DNA of 64,000 bases from a virus. The position numbers and the translations under genes were made by a program. The stretch lies in the IMG/VR virus record IMGVR_UViG_3300021959_007301, positions 1 to 64,000 of that record. One strand, written 5' to 3'. Shown here piece after piece: positions 60,221 through 64,000 of the stretch (its first letter is position 1; every line of letters starts with the position of its first letter). Under the pieces are notes generated by a model that did not search any database, was not told where the DNA came from, and worked only from the letters and a program-made list of their open reading frames with translations.

Positions 60221-61284
60221 AAATAGCACTATTGAACGATACCCACTGTGGTGTTCGTGGTGACATGATTGAAATGTCCAAATACCAAGGACGCTTCTAT
60301 AACGAAGTGTTCTTTCCATACTTAGATAAACATGATATTAAACACATCATCCATCTAGGGGATTACTTTGACCGAAGAAAGTACATCAACTTTGCTTCGA
60401 TGAAAGCAAACATCAAACATTTTATTGAACCTATGAATGAACGTGGTATCACCATGGACTTAATCATTGGTAATCACGACACTTATTATAAGAACACTAA
60501 CGAAGTAAATGCACCTGAGTTATTACTCTACAATCAACCTAATGTCAATGTGATTTCCGAATGTGAAGTCAAAGAGTACGATGGGTTCAACATTGCATTG
60601 GTTCCTTGGATTAACTCTGAGAACTATGCTGATTCAGTAGAGTTTTTACAATCTGCAAATGCAAGTTGGTGTATGGGTCACTTTGAATTTGAAGGTGCAT
60701 TGATGATGCCAGGCATGACATGTCAACACGGACTTGACCATTCATACGTCAAACGATTTGACAAAGTATTGAGTGGACACTTCCATCAGAAGTCAGAGTT
60801 TGCAAACATCAGATACCTTGGTTCACAAATGCAGTTCACATGGTCAGATTATGGTGATGGAAAACACTTCCACATCTTTGATACTGAGAAGGTTGAATTA
60901 CTTCCAGTACATAATCCAATCACCATGTTTGAGAAAGCATTCTATGATGATACTAAAGAAACCTTTGAGACAATTAGTAATGCTGATTATAGTAAGTATG
61001 ATGGAAAGTTCACAAAGATTGTAGTAGTTAATAAAGAAAATCCATATTGGTTTGATACCTTCTTAGATAAGATTCATGGAGTCAATCCATTACATGTATC
61101 AGTAGTCGATGACAACAAGCACATGGACTTTATGGATGACGAAGATATGGGGGATGTTGAAGATACTTTAACAATCCTAACAAACTATATCGAAGGTCTT
61201 GACATTCAAGGGAAGAAAAAACCCCTTACAGAATTGATGACCTCATTATATAATGAAGCACTTGACCAACATAACTATCTATGA
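60217..61284 (+). CDS. gp47: Recombination nuclease subunit gp47 (SbcD/Mre11-like)
   Basis: 355 residues (T4 gp47: 339). Metallophosphoesterase motifs: D8 and H10 in NDTHCG, D49 in GDYFDRR, N86-H87-D88 in GNHDTY, and SGHFHQKS. It works with gp46 to resect DNA ends for recombination-dependent replication. It overlaps gp55 and gp46 by 4 nt each (ATGA). Confidence 0.94.
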   Translation: MKIALLNDTHCGVRGDMIEMSKYQGRFYNEVFFPYLDKHDIKHIIHLGDYFDRRKYINFASMKANIKHFIEPMNERGITMDLIIGNHDTYYKNTNEVNAPELLLYNQPNVNVISECEVKEYDGFNIALVPWINSENYADSVEFLQSANASWCMGHFEFEGALMMPGMTCQHGLDHSYVKRFDKVLSGHFHQKSEFANIRYLGSQMQFTWSDYGDGKHFHIFDTEKVELLPVHNPITMFEKAFYDDTKETFETISNADYSKYDGKFTKIVVVNKENPYWFDTFLDKIHGVNPLHVSVVDDNKHMDFMDDEDMGDVEDTLTILTNYIEGLDIQGKKKPLTELMTSLYNEALDQHNYL

Positions 61285-62996
61285 TTATATTTAAGAAAGT
61301 AAGATATAAAAATTTATTATCATCAGGTAACAAGTTTACCGAAATTCAATTAGATTCCCACCAAACAACTTTGATTTTGGGAGAGAATGGTGCAGGTAAG
61401 TCTACCTTATTAGATGCACTGTGCTTTGGACTCTATGGTAAAGGGTTCAGAAATCTTAAGAAAGACCTTCTTATAAACTCTATCAATGGACGTGACCTTA
61501 TAGTTGAGGTTGAGTTTGATATTGGTAGGAAATCATATAAAGTAATTCGTGGTGCAAAACCAAATAAGTTTGAGTTGTACGTCAATGACACACTCATTAA
61601 TCAAGATGCAACCATGAAGGACTATCAAGAACACTTAGAGAAGAACGTACTCAAAATGAGTTACCGTTCCTTTACTCAAGTTGCAATTTTAGGTTCTGCA
61701 AACTTTACACCTTTTATGCAGTTAAAGGCAGTAGAAAGACGTAAACTCGTAGAAGACCTATTGGATATCTCTATCTTTACAACTATGTCTGACATATTAA
61801 AGACGAAGATTTCCGAACATAAGATTGACGTGAATGAAAATAATCATGAAATTGAAATACTAGAAGAACGTATCAACGGATTGAATGGACAACTTAATGC
61901 ACTTCGTGAAAATCGTGAAAAGAAAATAAAACAATATGAATCCACCGTTGATGAAACTCAAACAAACATCGACAAACTTTTAGGAGAGGTGGATGAAAAG
62001 ACGGAAAATGTGGTGGAGAAAAAATCCACCATCAAGGATAAAGACCCTCAGGGCGATAGACTCAAAAAAGCAACAGAACTGGAGAGACAGTTGCAAGATG
62101 CTAGAAGGAAAGCAATTAAGGATGTCGAATTCTATGAGGAAAATGATGACTGTCCAACATGTAAACAGGGATTAGATGATGAACATAAAAAGAAACACAT
62201 TGCAGAAAGACAAGCTAAAGCAGATGAAATCAGGACTGCTTTGGTTGAAATTGAGAAGACAATCAACGAGTCCAATGGAAGACTTGAAGAAATCTCCAAG
62301 GTACAATCCGAAATCGATGATATTCAGAGAGGAATTGGTCTTCTTCAAGCAGAAGTGGTTTCAAATCAAAAATTCATTAAAAAGATTCAGGGAGAGATTA
62401 CTAAGTTAGAACAGGAACAGACTAGTAATAATAATGTTCAAGAACTCATTGACAGTGAAGAGGATACATTAGACATTCTCCATACAAAAAAAGGAACACT
62501 TGTTGAACAGAAACATTATCATGACATTGCTGTGACACTACTACGAGACCAAGGTGTCAGACAAAAGATTATCAAACAGTATGTTCCAGTCATGAATAAA
62601 TTAATCAACAAGTATCTTGCACAACTTGAATTCTATGTTGGGTTTGAACTTAACGAATCTTTTGAAGAAACAATCAAGTCACGATTCAGAGACGTATTCA
62701 AATACGATAACTTCTCACAAGGTGAAAAGATGAGAATCGATTTATCATTATTATTTACTTGGAGAAGTGTAGCACGTATGAAGAACTCAGTGAATACCAA
62801 TCTACTCATACTAGACGAAGTGTTTGACAGTTCATTAGACACTAATGGTACAGATGACTTCCTAAAATTATTAAATACCTTGACAGAAAAGACAAATGCA
62901 TTTATCATATCTCATAAAGGAGACGTGCTTTACGACAAGTTTGAAAATGTTATTCGATTTGAGAAACATAAAAACTTCAGTCGCATTGCAGAATAG
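61281..62996 (+). CDS. gp46: Recombination nuclease subunit gp46 (SbcC/Rad50-like)
   Basis: 571 residues (T4 gp46: 560). Walker A is GENGAGKST (34-42), the zinc hook C291-P-T-C294 sits in the middle of a long coiled coil, and Walker B LLILDEVFDSSLD is near residue 508. The NFSQGEKMRIDLSLLF signature motif precedes it. ATPase partner of gp47. It ends 12 nt before the next gene. Confidence 0.95.
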   Translation: MIIFKKVRYKNLLSSGNKFTEIQLDSHQTTLILGENGAGKSTLLDALCFGLYGKGFRNLKKDLLINSINGRDLIVEVEFDIGRKSYKVIRGAKPNKFELYVNDTLINQDATMKDYQEHLEKNVLKMSYRSFTQVAILGSANFTPFMQLKAVERRKLVEDLLDISIFTTMSDILKTKISEHKIDVNENNHEIEILEERINGLNGQLNALRENREKKIKQYESTVDETQTNIDKLLGEVDEKTENVVEKKSTIKDKDPQGDRLKKATELERQLQDARRKAIKDVEFYEENDDCPTCKQGLDDEHKKKHIAERQAKADEIRTALVEIEKTINESNGRLEEISKVQSEIDDIQRGIGLLQAEVVSNQKFIKKIQGEITKLEQEQTSNNNVQELIDSEEDTLDILHTKKGTLVEQKHYHDIAVTLLRDQGVRQKIIKQYVPVMNKLINKYLAQLEFYVGFELNESFEETIKSRFRDVFKYDNFSQGEKMRIDLSLLFTWRSVARMKNSVNTNLLILDEVFDSSLDTNGTDDFLKLLNTLTEKTNAFIISHKGDVLYDKFENVIRFEKHKNFSRIAE

Positions 62997-63003
62997 ATAA
63001 ATA
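62996..63003 (+). promoter_or_regulatory. Late promoter GATAAATA placed to give a leaderless mRNA (63009 gene)
   Basis: One mismatch to the late octamer, then GTATT, then the ATG at 63009. The octamer overlaps the final base of gp46. Confidence 0.7.
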
Positions 63004-63008
63004 GTATT

Positions 63009-64000
63009 ATGAAAAGTTTTTCAGAGTTCACAGGATTAGACACTACAACGAACACTAAGAGAGTTATCTCTGAGTTAACTGTGAGTCCTGATTATCAACG
63101 AAAGGGTGTATTTAATCCCTATTATGTTTTAGATACTAAGATGGAACCCATCACTAATATAGTAGGTGATGGTGAAATCAAATTCAAGTGTACCAACACC
63201 CCAGCAGGAGAAGAGTTACTTACATTAGGTAATGGTAAATTCTTTTTCCAAATCGAGAAGGATGGGGTAGACCAACCCTATTATATAAGAACAACTAAGT
63301 CTGCAGTTAAAGACCACCTCGGTGGGGGTACACGTAAAAACTCTACCGCTTCATCTAACGTAAATGAATTCTTATCTCTTTACTTTGTTGCACATCCTGA
63401 AGAAGGAAACATGGACAGTGTAGACTGGGAGAAAGAGGTTGGTGGACGTACAGGTAAGACTGGAGTTTTTGATGGTGAAGGAAATGCAGTTACATACGAA
63501 GACCTAGTTGCATTATTAGATGCAGACGAAACTGCACAACGTGATATCAAGATTGGTATGGCAAACGGAGTTGCAGTAAGGAATGACCTCAAAGGCAGAA
63601 AGATTAAAAAACTCTACTGGACACCAAGAGGTAAACCTGCAGGAATCAGTGGTAGGAATCCATCAGACGTGATAGTAGAACTAGACGATGGTTTTATAGG
63701 ATACTCTAATAAAATTTCTTCAGGTAAAGATGCAACGCCAAAGATGAATTCATCTATTACTGCACAATATAAAAAACTTGGAGACTCAAAACAACTTAAA
63801 ACAGTAATGGGATTTATTGATAAATCTTTAAAACATGCATTTGATTCTATCAACAATTCTGAACTCAAAAAGACAATTACACCACTATTAAAAAAAGTTG
63901 CAAAGGACGATTACACAGAAGGTGGTTCGAAATCTTCTTTCCCTAAAATTGCAAGAGAGTTTAACAAACATGCACTGAATTTTTATCAAGATGGGTTTTA
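63009..64000 (+). CDS. Hypothetical protein, possible PD-(D/E)XK nuclease fold (partial, runs off the right edge)
   Basis: 330 codons from ATG 63009 without a stop, so the C-terminus is outside the window. The start MKSFSEFTGLDTTTNTKRV is typical of phage structural or enzyme proteins. Residues about 215-240 (GRNPSDVIVELDDGFIGYSN then KISSGK) show a D...SxK layout like PD-(D/E)XK nucleases. This is pattern-level inference. Large proteins of unknown function lie next to gp46 in several marine phages. Confidence 0.55.
   Translation, partial: MKSFSEFTGLDTTTNTKRVISELTVSPDYQRKGVFNPYYVLDTKMEPITNIVGDGEIKFKCTNTPAGEELLTLGNGKFFFQIEKDGVDQPYYIRTTKSAVKDHLGGGTRKNSTASSNVNEFLSLYFVAHPEEGNMDSVDWEKEVGGRTGKTGVFDGEGNAVTYEDLVALLDADETAQRDIKIGMANGVAVRNDLKGRKIKKLYWTPRGKPAGISGRNPSDVIVELDDGFIGYSNKISSGKDATPKMNSSITAQYKKLGDSKQLKTVMGFIDKSLKHAFDSINNSELKKTITPLLKKVAKDDYTEGGSKSSFPKIAREFNKHALNFYQDGF

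Noticed and set aside
1-64000. tRNA genes, rRNA, transposases, integrase or attachment sites
   Set aside because: None recognised on either strand; the few gaps are short and contain only promoters, hairpins and ribosome sites. No stretch over 300 bases lacks a gene.

Overview
The window is a contiguous piece of a T4-like myovirus of the marine kind (the cyanophage/pelagiphage branch). Base composition is AT-rich (mid-30s % GC by eye). Genes are tightly packed with frequent 1-4 nt overlaps, and the order gp4 / gp48-gp53-gp27-gp5-x-gp25-gp6-x-gp7-gp8 ... gp13-gp14-gp15-gp16-gp17-gp18-gp19-gp20-core-gp21-gp22-gp23 ... uvsY-uvsW-gp55-gp47-gp46 is that of marine T4-like phages. No photosynthesis gene, tRNA or integration gene is visible, so the host cannot be named from this window.

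Layout. (1) 1-1462, minus strand: the 5' part of a CMP-KDO-synthetase-like gene, a HAD phosphatase and the gp4 head-completion nuclease. (2) 1494-24106, plus: baseplate hub and wedge genes, very large gp7- and DUF4815-like proteins. (3) 24099-36161: an accessory tail-fibre region with some 13 small to medium fibre-like genes. Four of them encode proteins built from 8- and 10-residue PYIANAQ / PFTYARQG-type repeats; an amidinotransferase-family enzyme sits in the middle. (4) 36201-40648: a glycosyltransferase with an unassigned N-terminal half, then a separate block with a textbook sigma-70 promoter, two 2-oxoglutarate/Fe(II) oxygenases and a DUF6065-like gene. (5) 40666-54364: neck, terminase, sheath, tube, portal, protease, scaffold and major capsid genes, with a PRMT-like methyltransferase inserted between the two terminase subunits. 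(6) 54485-64000: small genes, a second tail-tube-like protein, recombination and late-transcription genes (uvsY, uvsW, gp55, gp47, gp46), a third 2OG oxygenase, an IscA-type Fe-S protein, three tiny membrane proteins, and a right-end gene of possible nuclease fold.

Regulation. More than 20 T4-type late promoters (TATAAATA and close variants) lie in the gaps, matching the presence of the late sigma factor gp55. In six genes the promoter sits exactly 5 nt before the ATG, which places the expected transcription start on the A of the start codon: these late mRNAs should be leaderless. Two strong rho-independent terminators follow the 31139-31549 fibre gene and gp23.

Most interesting points: the repeat-built fibre proteins; the PRMT-like gene with double-E and THW-like motifs; the amidinotransferase embedded among fibres; the leaderless late promoters; the apparent total absence of GGWCC and strong depletion of GATC (restriction avoidance), with a GATC cluster in the first third of gp23; and small domains shared among gp7, gp15 and gp18.
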